The position numbers and the translations under genes are program-made. From contig CP099843.1 of the NCBI GenBank assembly GCA_030062745.1, positions 1,302,001 through 1,366,000 of the forward strand: a stretch of DNA of 64,000 bases, in the 5' to 3' direction. The DNA comes from Capitulum mitella. Taxonomy: Eukaryota > Arthropoda > Thecostraca > Pollicipedomorpha > Pollicipedidae. Below, piece after piece: positions 17,814 through 34,815 of the stretch (position 1 is its first letter; the number at the start of each line of letters is the position of its first letter). The notes beneath the pieces are model-generated. The model worked only from the letters and a program-made list of their open reading frames with translations, searched no databases and was not told the origin of the DNA.

Positions 17814-18683
17814 ATCTATACTTTTGGATATTTCACTGCTACATTGGATTGCCCTTTCAGCTTTTTCCTTTATTAAATTCCCACTAACTAATGTATCTTT
17901 GCATTCTGGGAGGGGCATGGCTCCCACGGCCCTCCCTTGGCTATGCCCCTGGGTTAATTACATAAAATTGCTGCCATTTGTGATAAACTTTGTCATATGC
18001 CAGTAGCATGTGATAAAATTTCATGTTTGGCCCCTTCCTGAGGAAAATCCTGGCTACGGGCCTGCCTGGATCTACCAATGGATGTGCAATGCTTGGCTGA
18101 CCTGCCAGCTTTTGGGACACACTATGCATTTCTACCAACCACTTATGTTTGTTAAAAATCAAAACTGATTAAAAATACTGTGATTCTGAGAAGGAAACAA
18201 GACAGAATTGTGATAAAATGACTTCTTTTATGTAGAAGCATTGCTTCCACAGCAAATCTTGCTCCTGTATAGTGATTGTCTTTGACATCAGTAGAAATTC
18301 TTTAGCAGATTGGTCAGGCAGTTTTTAGTAAGTTGATGTAAGGTAGTGCATTAATGTGAACAGAGTGTTGTTTTTCAAATTAAATGCAGTTTTGCATGAC
18401 ATTGGTTTGTGCATTATGCTGGAAACTGGGTTAATTGTTTGGAAAAGGCTCTTTACTTATATTCCACATTCCTAGTTTTGATTGTTTCGGATATATTATT
18501 TTAATTATTATGGCGATTATTTATATACTGTGCATGATGTATTATTTTCACATCTCTTGCAATTTATGTAATTGTGTTATTTTCATCTGCTGTTCCTATT
18601 TCATATATGTCTTGAATCATAGTATATTTTTTTGTTCCTGCTCAAATGCATTTGTTATTATGACATGCAATTGCAATGAATGG

Positions 18684-18715
<32 letters not shown>

Positions 18716-18724
18716 GTGTGTGTG
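18684..18724. repeat. TA/TG microsatellite
   Basis: An ATATAT run changes to GTGTGTGT and ends at GTGCGTGC. Confidence 0.9.
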
Positions 18725-19703
18725 CGTGCTGTTGTAATAAATATATATCTCACTGCTGTGCCGCATGGCTATGCTTAACACCATGTTCACAGAAAAGATT
18801 GTAATGACTGCTATAAATGGTTGCTGACATGGGACCTTGATGATGTTGATTGGTGAAATGAAGAATAGTCCAAAAAATGGAAAATGTACAGAAGTTGACA
18901 GCTGGAAGAAACATGATTTGTGCAAGCCATGTTACTGTATTAACTGTGTATAACATCAATACAAATTTAGTGTTAAAGTAAGACATCATAAATGCAAATG
19001 AACAACATGATGTATACTTGATGATAGGATACCATGTAACCTAACTACATAACTTAATTTCTATAAGTGTAAATAATGGAAAATTTTGTTCTCAGTTTGG
19101 TCAGTTCACAACTGGAATATCTTGATTGTGAGGCCTGGCTGCGTGTTTGAAATTAAGCATTGCTTGAAGTAGCATTGTATTCAGCTTTAGTGTGGCTCAA
19201 GAAAATTCAAAGCGTCCACTCCATCTTGATGGTGTGCATTTTTTGTTTTAAATGGGGTTATGCTTATGGCATTCCTTGATAACCTGACCTGTCCTGCCCC
19301 CCATTCTTTTTCCTCAGCTTTGGCCCACCTTATTTTGCACCCCAGCAAAAACCTCAGCCTAGGCATCAGAAATCCTGACCTTCAGATAGTAGTGGGGGAT
19401 GGAGGTGCAGTACAAGATTCCTAGGATTTTGGGCTAGGGTGTGGAACTTTGGGGCAGTTCTGACATTCTTGGGCTGCACCAAAGTTCCACACCACTGTGT
19501 TGGGTCATCCACCTTTAATCCCCAACAGGACCTCATCAGAACTTGCTAGGTTTTGCCAATTGGACAGTAATAATAGCATGTGGCCATGGAGTCAGGGCTT
19601 CTTGAAGTGTGAATATTTTCATTTATTTGGCACCCACAGAGGCAGGGACATAGCCAAGGGGGGCAATGGGGGTCATGCCCCCCCCCCCCCCTGAGCCAAG
19701 TGG

Positions 19704-19916
19704 TCTACACTATGTACATGGGGATTTTGCATGAGTATGTAATAGTGATCATATATATGTTGCAAAAACAAACATTTTGTGTTTTCCTGTGCATTGAATA
19801 TGAGATAAATTGCCTAAAATTGCTGCTTTTTCTTCCAAATTTTGTCATATGCCTGTGGCATATGACAGAAATTGACATTTGGCCACCCCTGAGGAAAATC
19901 CTGGCAATGTGCCTGC
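19704..19916 (+). repeat. interspersed repeat, inverted copy 2
   Basis: Partner of 17595-17813 in opposite orientation, preceded by a poly-C run after GGGGTCATG. A shorter copy in this same orientation lies at about 17945-18060 (shared CTGAGGAAAATCCTGGC). Confidence 0.8.
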
Positions 19917-21107
19917 ACAGAGGTGTATCTTTGATTACTGATGCACTGCTTTTACTAAATTCTTGACCACATAAAAAGTACATTGTTCTCAATATTTATC
20001 ATTTGGCATACCTCTGCTCAAATGGTATCTACTTTAAACCTGCCATCATCATTATCATCAATTTCATAAAACATGTAGTGTGCACAAGAATAATGTGGCA
20101 TTTGGCCCAAAAATGCAAGCACTTTATTTAGAGCACCCCTCACAGGCATTAGAGTGACATAAAACCCAGCAGTAAGCAGTAAAAGTACCAGCAGTAAGTC
20201 ATCTGTATGTCCAGACATCAGTTTGGCATTTTCTCTGATGGGGTTGTTTTTTGAAAGCCTGGGGTTGCACCTACAACCCACTTTACATGCAAAGTTACAC
20301 AACTGCTACATTCCCAAAGTTCTGTGCTTTACACTCAATGTGGAACAAATACTACAGAATTTGATTGCAGAGCTCTTGCACATAATGTCAGTTGTATCTT
20401 GTGATATGATTGACACGTTTACAGCAGTTGTGGGGCAGTTCATTTGTAAAGTTGTTTCTGATGTGTCAGCAAAGCCATGACACAGTTATGGCATTGTTTC
20501 CATATGGCTGCCCATCACTTCGTGAGCAGCAGTACTGGAACATCTTGCCTCAGATGCAGACTTTTCTGCATGTAATTGCTACCAAAGGAAAGAGCATCAT
20601 ATGGGTGGTGGAGTGAATGACTGCACAACTCTTAATACCCCAAGAAAGTCGTGATTGCATCAGATGTATGTTCTAGAGTCTGTGTTGAGCCCATCTTCTG
20701 CTGATATATTCATGGGCCATTAGGACCATGTGTACAATGATGCAACTTCTCAGATCTTTTTTGTTTCTGTAAAGCTCTTTGAACACTTGAAATTCTCATA
20801 TTTTAAATTGATATTTGCGTGTTCCATTGCCCACTGCAGTATGTAAAGAATGACGTAAAATGGCATATACTTTGTCAGCCAGGCCAGTGGATATCTGATA
20901 GCTTTGGTAAGCAGCATCTTTATCAGGCTAGCCAACCTTGTACGCTCGATCTGTGAAAGGTTCGTTACAAAATATGCCTGATACGGATGCATAGCACAGA
21001 CATAGATTGCGCAGCAGTGTCCCTCTGCCAAAAAAAAAGAAATGGGATGTCTCTGCCTTGTCAGGGTGCAGCTGACTGTCCTTCATTTGTTGGTCATGTG
21101 GTCATCC

Positions 21108-21480
21108 AGGCAAAAGTTCGTTGGACTCAAGTTCATAGGGCCATAATTCGTCAGGTAGCAGTTCGTATTGGCAAAAGTTTGTCGAGGGCGAGAGTTTGTC
21201 TCGCGAGAGTTCGTGTAGCAGTGGCTCGTGTAAAACGAAAGTTCGCCTTGCGAAAGTTCGGATTTGTTAGAAGTCCGTCATGGGCAAAAATTCGTCTCGC
21301 AGGAGTTCGTTTTGGGCAAATTTCGTCAAGGGCCAAAGTTCGTTCAGAACGAAAGCTCGTGTGGCAGCACTTCGTCCAGGACAGAAGTTCATCCAGGGCA
21401 AGAGTTTGCCTAGGGCAGAAGTTCACCTAGGGAGAAGTTCGTACAAGAAGAGCTCCTGTTCAGGGCGAGTGGTTTGCGTT
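21108..21480. repeat. degenerate short-unit array (GGCAAAAGTTCGT type)
   Basis: About 370 bases of imperfect ~18-22-base units with core AGTTCGT preceded by GGGCAAA or GGGCGAG. No stable frame is conserved. Confidence 0.85.
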
Positions 21481-22318
21481 CAAAAGTCCGTAAGGGCCTA
21501 CGTTGCGACTCAGGAAAGATAAGCAACTGTAGACGATAGCTCGTGAAGTCATGGTGGTGACAGAGCCTGCTTTGGGAACGGATCAGCCCAGTTGATCCCA
21601 CTCTGTCCTGCCGCTGTGCATTATAACAACCTGCCCCAATCGACTGGATGCTGGGTGTCGATTTGGAGGGTGACTAAACTGCAGCAGACTTCTCTAGCTA
21701 CGTCCTTCTGATACGTAGACGTGCGTGCAATAGAGGTCCGCTGAGAGCTGAAACCCGCAGTGGATGGGCCCGAATTCTCCCCTTCCAAAGATTTTGGGAA
21801 CGCGAAAGGACAGTCGCAAAACTTGCGGGATAGATAGCGCTTGTGAAGAACACTATGGTGTGAAAACTTCATTAGTCAAGATAAGTATCTTTGGCAAAAG
21901 CTTTGCCAGCTCGAGAGCAATATCGCATGTTTGAGGTCATCCAAGGTGAAGCCAGACTAAGCCAAGTCAAACGTGATCTAAGGGTCATGAACAAAAAATT
22001 GCCATTGTTGACAGTTTAACCTTGACTGACCTCCTTTGGCCCAACCTGTGGCTTTGTTAGTCTCATGTTGGAAATTGCGCCAAAATCATCACTTAACCCG
22101 AGAATTTCGTGTCCTCACTCTGAACCATTTCAAGGATTATGAGGCATGACACGCTGCCGCAGCATAAAACAATCGGTCAACGCCACGGAATAAATTGGGA
22201 GGCGCACCACGGCACAACGACAAGAGAACCTGTACTGGGGGCTGTGACACAGAAATGGGGCAGAGAAAAGGAGCATGGGGGTTGAGACAGTGGCTGGGTC
22301 AAGGTGCAGGGTGTGGGG

Positions 22319-22364
<46 letters not shown>

Positions 22365-22801
22365 TGTACACACATATATATTATGTTGTTATAAAGTTGG
22401 TGTGGCATGCCACACCATCTTGTAACAGTGAGTGTTTTCCAGCTTGGGATGGAGCCGTCCACATCCCAAATTTTACGTGTTTGCTTTTCCGAAATGTTGA
22501 GCATTCTGAATTGAAGTGTACTACCTTGTGGCAACATATATACATGTAAATATATAAATGTATACATATATGCACCCAAATTTTTGGTTGGGAAAATGAT
22601 TGGCTGTTACCATGTTTGCTGACTGAAAGCAGATATTAATGCATTTAAAAATAGAATCATCTTGATGTGTTTTTTTTTGTGTTGTAGTACCACAGCAACT
22701 GAACTGTGGTCTGATCTGTGTATGTTTTCCTCAGCATTCGTGGACGCATAAGGAGCAACAATACTGTGATGTGCTTCAACTCAGATGCGTGAGAAGACGC
22801 C
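21481..22801. other. intergenic region upstream of the Ig/LDLa gene
   Basis: An (AT)n tract at 22321-22363 is followed about 440 bp later by the start codon at 22802. No TATA box or initiator could be assigned with confidence. Nothing else coding is seen. Confidence 0.4.
22321..22363. repeat. (AT)n microsatellite
   Basis: 43 bases of perfect AT dinucleotides ending in ATACTGTACA. Confidence 0.97.
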
Positions 22802-28443
<5,642 letters not shown>

Positions 28444-29430
28444 CGGGCCGGCCGACGGTCGGCGGCCGCACCGGCGGACACCGGGCGACGGGGGAACGCC
28501 CCTGCGGCCAGGGCGGGGCGCTCAGGGTGTGTCGGTCCACGATAGGCCACGGTGTGCCACGCTAATGGACGGCAAGGCTACTAATCGTGTGTTTCGCGAT
28601 GACTGTCAGTTTTTGACGCAGGGTCTGCGTGATCGGCTTTGCTTTCACTACTCTGACGTGGGTGTTTCGAGTTGTCTCTGGGCAGGTCAGCTTTTGCCGC
28701 TGTCTCGTCTAAGTCTTCCGATAATTTCCCATTCCATCGCTTACATGAGACCAGTGGCACCTCGTGTGGACAAATTGCTCACAGGAAGGCGCGGCCGTTG
28801 CAGGCGTTTTATTATTAGCAATAACGCTTCGATTTTTTGCCGTCGATTTGCAGCTAGAAAGGCGCGGCCGTTGCAGGCGTTTTACTATTAGCAATAACGC
28901 TTCGTTTTTTTATAGTCGATTTGCAGCGATGTTAATGGGGTCCGCCTCGCCCCCTGCTGTGAAAGAGGATCAATATTTACCATGATACTCCGTAGCTGGA
29001 CACAGCTGCAAAGATGCTTACTCCTAGTCGCGTCAGTGCCGCAGCCAGTCGTTTAGTTAGCATTGCAGGCGATCCGGCCGGCTGGCGTTTTGTACGTTCG
29101 AGTACGGTTCGCGGTGTGCTGTAGATGAGCGTTTTTGTTTCGCTGGCGTTGCGCCGGGGCGGGGGAGGGGGGACCAGTGGTCCGGCCCGTGCCGGTTCGG
29201 CGTGTCAAAATGGATCTGATTTGAGGGAGTGACCGGGACGCCACGCCTGGCTTTGCCGGCCGTCTGCGGCCGCCGAGCGGCGGCGCTGCTGGGTCGGTCC
29301 GGACCGGGGGTTCTGTGTCGTCCTCGGGCCGGTGTGGTCCGTCGGCCGACCGCGGTATCGCGGCACTGAACGCAGCCGACGTCTGGAGGTCGGTCGTCTC
29401 CTCAGAAGCAGCTGGGGAGGTCTCTGGCCG
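28444..29430. other. 3' flank of the Ig/LDLa gene
   Basis: GC-rich at first (probable 3' UTR). No clear AATAAA was found near the stop. Contains the 73-bp tandem duplication at 28785-28931. No further gene recognised. Confidence 0.4.
28785..28931. repeat. 73-bp tandem duplication (2 copies)
   Basis: AAGGCGCGGCCGTTGCAGGC begins at 28786 and again at 28859. The two units differ at only a few positions. Confidence 0.9.
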
Positions 29431-29439
29431 ACGGAGTGG

Positions 29440-29625
29440 GCTCAGGCGGGGTGATCTCCGGCGGAGTGATCTCTGGCGGCGTGATCTCCGGCGGGATGAT
29501 CTCTGGCGGAGTGATCTCTGGCGGCGTGATCTCTGGCGGGGTGAGCTCCGGCGGGATTATCTCTGGCGGGGTGAGCTCCGGCGGGGTGATCTCCGCTGGG
29601 GTGATCTCCAACGGTGGGTGAGCAG
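29440..29625. repeat. 15-bp minisatellite (GGCGGGGTGATCTCC type)
   Basis: About 12 units of 15 bp with T/C and A/G variants. Because the unit is a multiple of three, both strands stay open (GGVIS repeats on +, PPEIT repeats on -). Nothing flanking supports a real protein. Confidence 0.9.
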
Positions 29626-30825
29626 GCTGGTGCCTCACGCTGAGGACGCAGGAGCGGGCGCCACGTCAGATGGCACGGAGTTTGCAGACGCCGTTAGCCT
29701 CAGGCGATGCCAGCAGCAGTCGACGATATCCATTTTGTCGCGAAAGGAGTGGCATTTGCGTACATCAGTTCTTTCGATGTATTACCAGTCGTATATTGTT
29801 TACTTGTAGCCAGCGCGCAGTTCCGGACCCTGGTGTTTGGCAGACAGGCAGCTGGCCCCCGGAGGCGGGTGGGGCTGCGCTGTGTGGCGATGAAGCGGGA
29901 TTGATCGGTTTGCGCTCGCTCGTCCTGCTTGTTCGCTGCAGTACAAAGGAAGCCGCTACCGGGGCCACCGCAGCCGCATCATCTACCGTGTAATCGGGCC
30001 GTGACAGACGTAAATATACATGGTCTCGTCTGATCTTTGGGTCCTTGTCAGTGTTGCGTGCGATTTGTAGTGGCCTGTGCTTCTGCTCACGTTGATATGA
30101 AAGTATCTGGCTGAGAGCAACGTGTCGTCGACGGCACTTCTCTTGAATGGTTCTGTTTGCGTACGCCAAATTGCGAACCTAGGGAAAGTAGAATGGAAAG
30201 CGCCGTTGGTAAGAAAGAAACCGGTATGTAAGTCCCGCATTTTATTCCTTGTCGAATGTAGAGTATTATCCAGTAGAATAGTGTTAAAAGCTTGATCATT
30301 TCAGTCAATATAGCAGCGGCTGCTGTACCTACACCACTTGGAAGGAAGGCATGTATGTTGGGGACTGCCAATACGACACTACCAGGTAATGATGGTTTGA
30401 CTGCTCAATCTTCAAGATCAGTTACTTCTGGCTCATGAAGTGACTGTCGACACCTTCGTAACGAACGCAATGTCAAACATCTAGATAGCAGCTGTCGGGC
30501 TAGGCTGTTTATCGTATTGACACAGTAAGGAATTAGATTTGTCGCAACAGAGTTGTGAATTAAATTAATTTAGCAGCTATGTATCCCGACCAGAGTCTGT
30601 CGCTTCGAACCTCGCACGCTTGGACGAAAAGGTCCTCTGAACGGTTAGAGGTTTCAGCAGGCGACGGGGTTGGAGAAATCCGCACGCTTTGTTTTGCTGA
30701 GGCCCGAGAATTTTTGAAACAGACAAGAAACTGAAAACAGAAATGAACAGGTGCGCTGAATATCCTCACCGCGGACTTCATGCCTGCACAAGCAGAATAC
30801 GGTGTATAAACCTTCTGTACCAATG
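29626..30825. other. intergenic stretch
   Basis: No gene, RNA gene or recognisable repeat could be supported here. Confidence 0.4.
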
Positions 30826-32052
30826 TTAACCCGCGCACGACCGTCGGTCCGTCCCGAACACCGTCGACTGGGGGGGGGCAGTTGACTGCCCCCCCTCTAA
30901 CTCACGAACGGTTGGTCGCACGATAAAAATAAGCATACCGTTGGAAAGCCCGTCACGAGTAGAGCTCGAAACTGGTCTCATTTTTAGTTTTAGATAATAT
31001 GTAAGCCAATTTACGCCCTATATATGTTTTCTCATAGCCGACTGCATGAGACCGAGAAATGGCCTGAATCTCAAGGGCTGTGACTAATAACGCATAGGTA
31101 AAGGCACCAGCGCACAAGTAAATGTCCGCGGATGCCGATACACGTCTAATTTCCTCAGATTTGTTCAATATATACGCCGAAACGTTGAGTTAAAGACACC
31201 GTAATTCTCCCGTCAGGCGTCACTGTGCGCCGCTGTCGTATGCGGTACCAAATTGACGGGAACTAATTTTAGCGTTCCTTCATTTTCCCGAAAAAAGACA
31301 ATCTATGTAAATTGTATTGATCTTTGTGGTTCTTGTGATGATTTCTCATGCTTAAATTTTGGAAAAATTGATTAGTTGCCAATCTACAAAGTTGGCGGAG
31401 CTTTATTCGCGAGAGCCTGTTTATTTGCAAAATATGCTACTTTTTCAAACTTTTTGAGGTTCCTGGTATTACTTACATCTGTGGAAGCTAGTTGTGCCAT
31501 TTTCTACCCATTCTGAGTAATTTATCGTCGATTTTGACGGTGGTACATTTTGGCCCACTTCAGTTATTCGTGACCTGACCTCAGGTCAATGGCTGGAAGT
31601 CACTGATACTTTGCCCAATGACGGTAACTAGATGTCTGCTTCACTCCACACTAAAAATGTGATGGAATATTCCGTCAATTTCCGAAAAAACGGCGATATG
31701 TCTTAAAAATGGGCTTGACCTTAGGTCAATGACCCGGAAAATTCCGAAAAATCCGAGATAGCAGATTTGTTGCATCTATCACGATCACTAATCCCTGAAA
31801 GTATTATTGAGATATCTTGTTTTGCGAAAAAGTTAGAGGGAGCTAAACTTTTTTGAACTTAGGTCTGTTTGACCTGGTCTAGGTCAGGCACCTGACCTGA
31901 CCTGAGGTCAAAATTTTGACACGAGACGTAAAATTGATGGAGCAAAAGGTACACAAAGTTTCGTGACTCTGTGTTTGTTGGTTCTCTCGCAGTCCCAGAA
32001 AAACCTCAGGGGGGGGCAGTCAACTGCCCCCCCCCAGTCGGGGACGGGTTAA
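30826..32052. mobile_element. 1.2-kb TTAA-bounded MITE with G-rich palindromic termini
   Basis: TTAA at 30826-30829 and 32049-32052. Both ends begin TTAACCCG and carry the near-palindrome GGGGGGCAGTTGACTGCCCC just inside (left at about 30870-30897, right at about 32011-32037). The interior is AT-rich without a transposase frame and holds repeated TGACCT/AGGTCA motifs between 31570 and 31915. A non-autonomous piggyBac-type element is the best reading. Confidence 0.75.
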
Positions 32053-33230
32053 AGGCAGGGCAATGAATGACGTCTATTGGCACTAAGGATTTATGTTTTC
32101 CGGGATGTTTAAATATTAGTTCTGGCTACTGCTGTGACTGGGGTTAAGCATTTCAACTCAAATCGAAATTTGCCAACAGTACTGATGTAAAAGTAGCAAC
32201 AAACATGACGTCCCATTTGACAGTACAGTTCACTGACAGCAACTAATAATCCGACGTACTCCGGGCGAACCGTCCGGATATACCTACGACGAGAGAACAT
32301 TACAGAACATAGACTAAGAAATGCTCAATACATGAAAATCGAGTACGTGTATTCGAGATAAAATATGGGACAAGCAAGTTCAACAATAAACTTTCACTTC
32401 CAGTGTGACCTGGGCTACCATCTTCCATGCACCAACACCGAACGGCAAAACGCGGTAGACCTCAACCACGGACATACGCCTCGCTACCGCAAACAGGCCC
32501 ATACAGCTCTTGGGCCGAACACATCCGACACCCCCGACGGCGTATCACATCCGACCAGATGGAACGCATTACACGCGCGTCCATCAAGCCCACATGGTTT
32601 TTCCACCAGACCCACCGCACGCTGTCCTGAAATACAAACTGCGTTCATCTGCCGACCAGTAACGCAGTTTCACACAGATTGGTCGTCAACTGTTATGACG
32701 ACGAAGCGCAAGTTGGGACTCTCCGTGCACAAACGTGCGATTTTCGTAACATTTTTTCCTGTGGAATGCATCGGGAGTTGGGAACAGACGGAAGATATTA
32801 AAACGGCAGTAAAGGGCAGTAAATATTACTCCAAGACTGCATATTTCGGGACGCTATTTGCAGAACTCGGCAACAAAAGCGGAAAACGAACCCTGAATAC
32901 ATGTGGAATGACTAAACGTCAAAAGCATCCGTGTATCCATAATATAAGGGGCCGATTTTTCCATGAACACTGAGGAATACCATAACAGTGGCAAACAATG
33001 GAGAACGGACCTGCTGTCCGAAGGCCTGCACGTCCTTGACAGCTTCCGCAAACGAGCACAAAGAAAAAAAATTGCATATAGGGGCAACACTGCATGATCC
33101 TCCACCACACACATAAATAAGACAAATAACGTGAAACCCAACAAATACAACATAAAGTAAATGGGATAAATAACGCACGACCTAAGGCGCCTCTGACCCG
33201 AAGAGCCGTCCAGGACAATCACCTGGTGGG
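32053..33230. other. intergenic stretch 3' of SRA1
   Basis: Moderately AT-rich. Some open frames exceed 90 codons, but none has recognisable content. It probably includes the SRA1 3' UTR, though no polyadenylation signal could be assigned. Confidence 0.35.
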
Positions 33231-34815
33231 TCAGGCTTGATCCCGGTTGTCGGTCCTGGCCGGCGTCTGAACCGCGCCGAGGTGGACGATGAGCTGTCTG
33301 ATGCCGGGCATCCAAGCGCCACATTCGCCAGGGTAGTCCACCATCAGGGAGCGCTGCAGCAGGTCGGCCGACGCCGTCGAGCCGGACTCCAGGGCTGTGG
33401 ACCGCCACACGCACGCCGTGTGGAACGAGTGTGGAACGGCCGCACGACACACGGCCCACATCACGAACGGTGCATGCTCGCGGAAGATGGCATGCAACAA
33501 TATGTCAACAACTGTGCGCTGAATGACGAAAAACTCCAGCACGAAAATAACAACAGAAAAACTGGGAATCGACTATTTTTTGTTATCCTTTCATATACTT
33601 GCAAACAGTAGAGGTGACACCACAATGACGACCTTTCTGTCATTGGCTTACACAGCAGATGAACAAGCTATGTCTGGGAGAAATGAGATGAAACGTAACT
33701 GGGCCCAGCATCCCAACACCCAATGGAAGAAAACAACTGCTTGTGAACTGTGCTTGCCTGTAACCAGTTGGTCGATTCTATTGCGGACAGGGGGGCTGAA
33801 CCTGTCTTCAGCAATGACCCTGCACAATACCTCGACACGAAGGCGAACATCATCTTTCAATTTTTCCTACAAAAGGAAAAACGCTTGGTTACCGCTTACC
33901 ATTGCATTCGAAACCATAAAGCAAGAAAGATGGAAGAATTATCAAAATTTTGTAATTCCACCCGAACAACTGCAGACCGCATTTTCTGCCCATTTTTACA
34001 GAGAGGCTACGAGCCACTCCTTCAAATTAACAACAAAAAATCTGGTAGCTTCCTCACGCACATAAAAACCTATCTGAAGGCAGCCCGAGCATGGTCTGGC
34101 AATATTCTGGAGATATTTATGTGGCCTGGCAAGTATGAACAGAACTAACAAAACAGCACAGTTTGCATGAATGGTAAGACCAGATTTCACAAGACAGGCA
34201 AGACCCCCTTGCCGTCACACACTAAGGGGTACCGCCATACAAATAAAACATCATCATACACTGCTTGATTTCTGCTTCACCTTCCAAACAAAAAACTACC
34301 TCGATTTCCTCCACGCTGTCCAGGATTGAAAGAAGTTTGGCCTTGACCTCAGCAGCATCGAGAAGACCAACAGACGAATCCATGCGGGCTGTGTCTTCCG
34401 ATGGTTGATGATTTGTGGTGGACGCTGACAACGATGCCACAGCATTGCTGGGCAACTCTGGTGAGGGTCCCAGGTCTGATACCACAGGAGTGGGTTCCTG
34501 GTTAGACATCTCAGGTGGGGTTCCTTGAGTGGGCACCACAGGACATGGCCCGTGTTTGGACATCACTGGTGGTGGCTCCTGACCGGGTACTGCAGGTGGA
34601 GGCCCTTGACTAGATGACAAAGGTGGCTGACCAGCCTCCTCGCAGGGATGGTGGAGGTCCAAGGCCTGGGGCAATGGGTGGCGATTGCCCAGCTGGCCCA
34701 GACAAGGGAAATGCCACTCTTTTATTGAGCGGTGTACGCTTTTTGGCTGCCTGAGCAGACAAAGCTGCATCATATGAGAAAACTGGTGGGTCGTTCCATG
34801 CCTTCTCATGGTTGC
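33231..34815 (-). CDS. SRA1: steroid receptor RNA activator 1 (SRA1) homologue, partial, frame broken
   Basis: SRA1 is a bifunctional locus in vertebrates, acting as a nuclear-receptor co-activating RNA and as a protein with a C-terminal helical bundle. Three exons are seen on the minus strand. Exon A (34815-34300) follows a strong acceptor (CTTCTTCTGCAG) and encodes GNHEKAWNDPPVFSY and NKRV, the conserved SRA1 N-terminal signature, then a proline-rich stretch and LLDAAEVKAKLLSILDSVEE. Exon B (33866-33758) gives KDDVRLRVEVLCRVIAEDRF. Exon C (33394-33231) gives ADLLQRSLMVDYPGECGAW, matching the SRA1 core (RSLMVD), and ends in TGA. Junction A/B is phase 0. B/C uses a GC donor (ACAG|GCAAGC) and CCACAG acceptor, phase 1. 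Within exon A the N-terminal frame hits TAG at 34610-34612, while the C-terminal half is in the +1 frame: an indel, an assembly error or an unseen small intron. The first coding exon (phase 1) lies upstream and is not identified. Confidence 0.82.

Larger units (their letters stand above)
17150..20930. other. CpG-depleted AT-rich block
   Basis: About 3.8 kb with almost no CpG (for example none in 17581-17880), whereas the flanking 16.0-16.3 and 21.1-21.5 kb are CpG-rich. TpG and CpA are abundant. It holds an inverted repeat pair (17595-17813 and 19704-19916), a third related fragment (about 17945-18060), poly-G/poly-C runs (about 17461 and 19680) and a TA/TG microsatellite at 18684-18724. No gene recognised. 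Confidence 0.75.

Noticed and set aside
32365-32973. 202-codon plus-strand open frame
   Set aside because: No recognisable domain, unremarkable codon use and no splice or conservation evidence.
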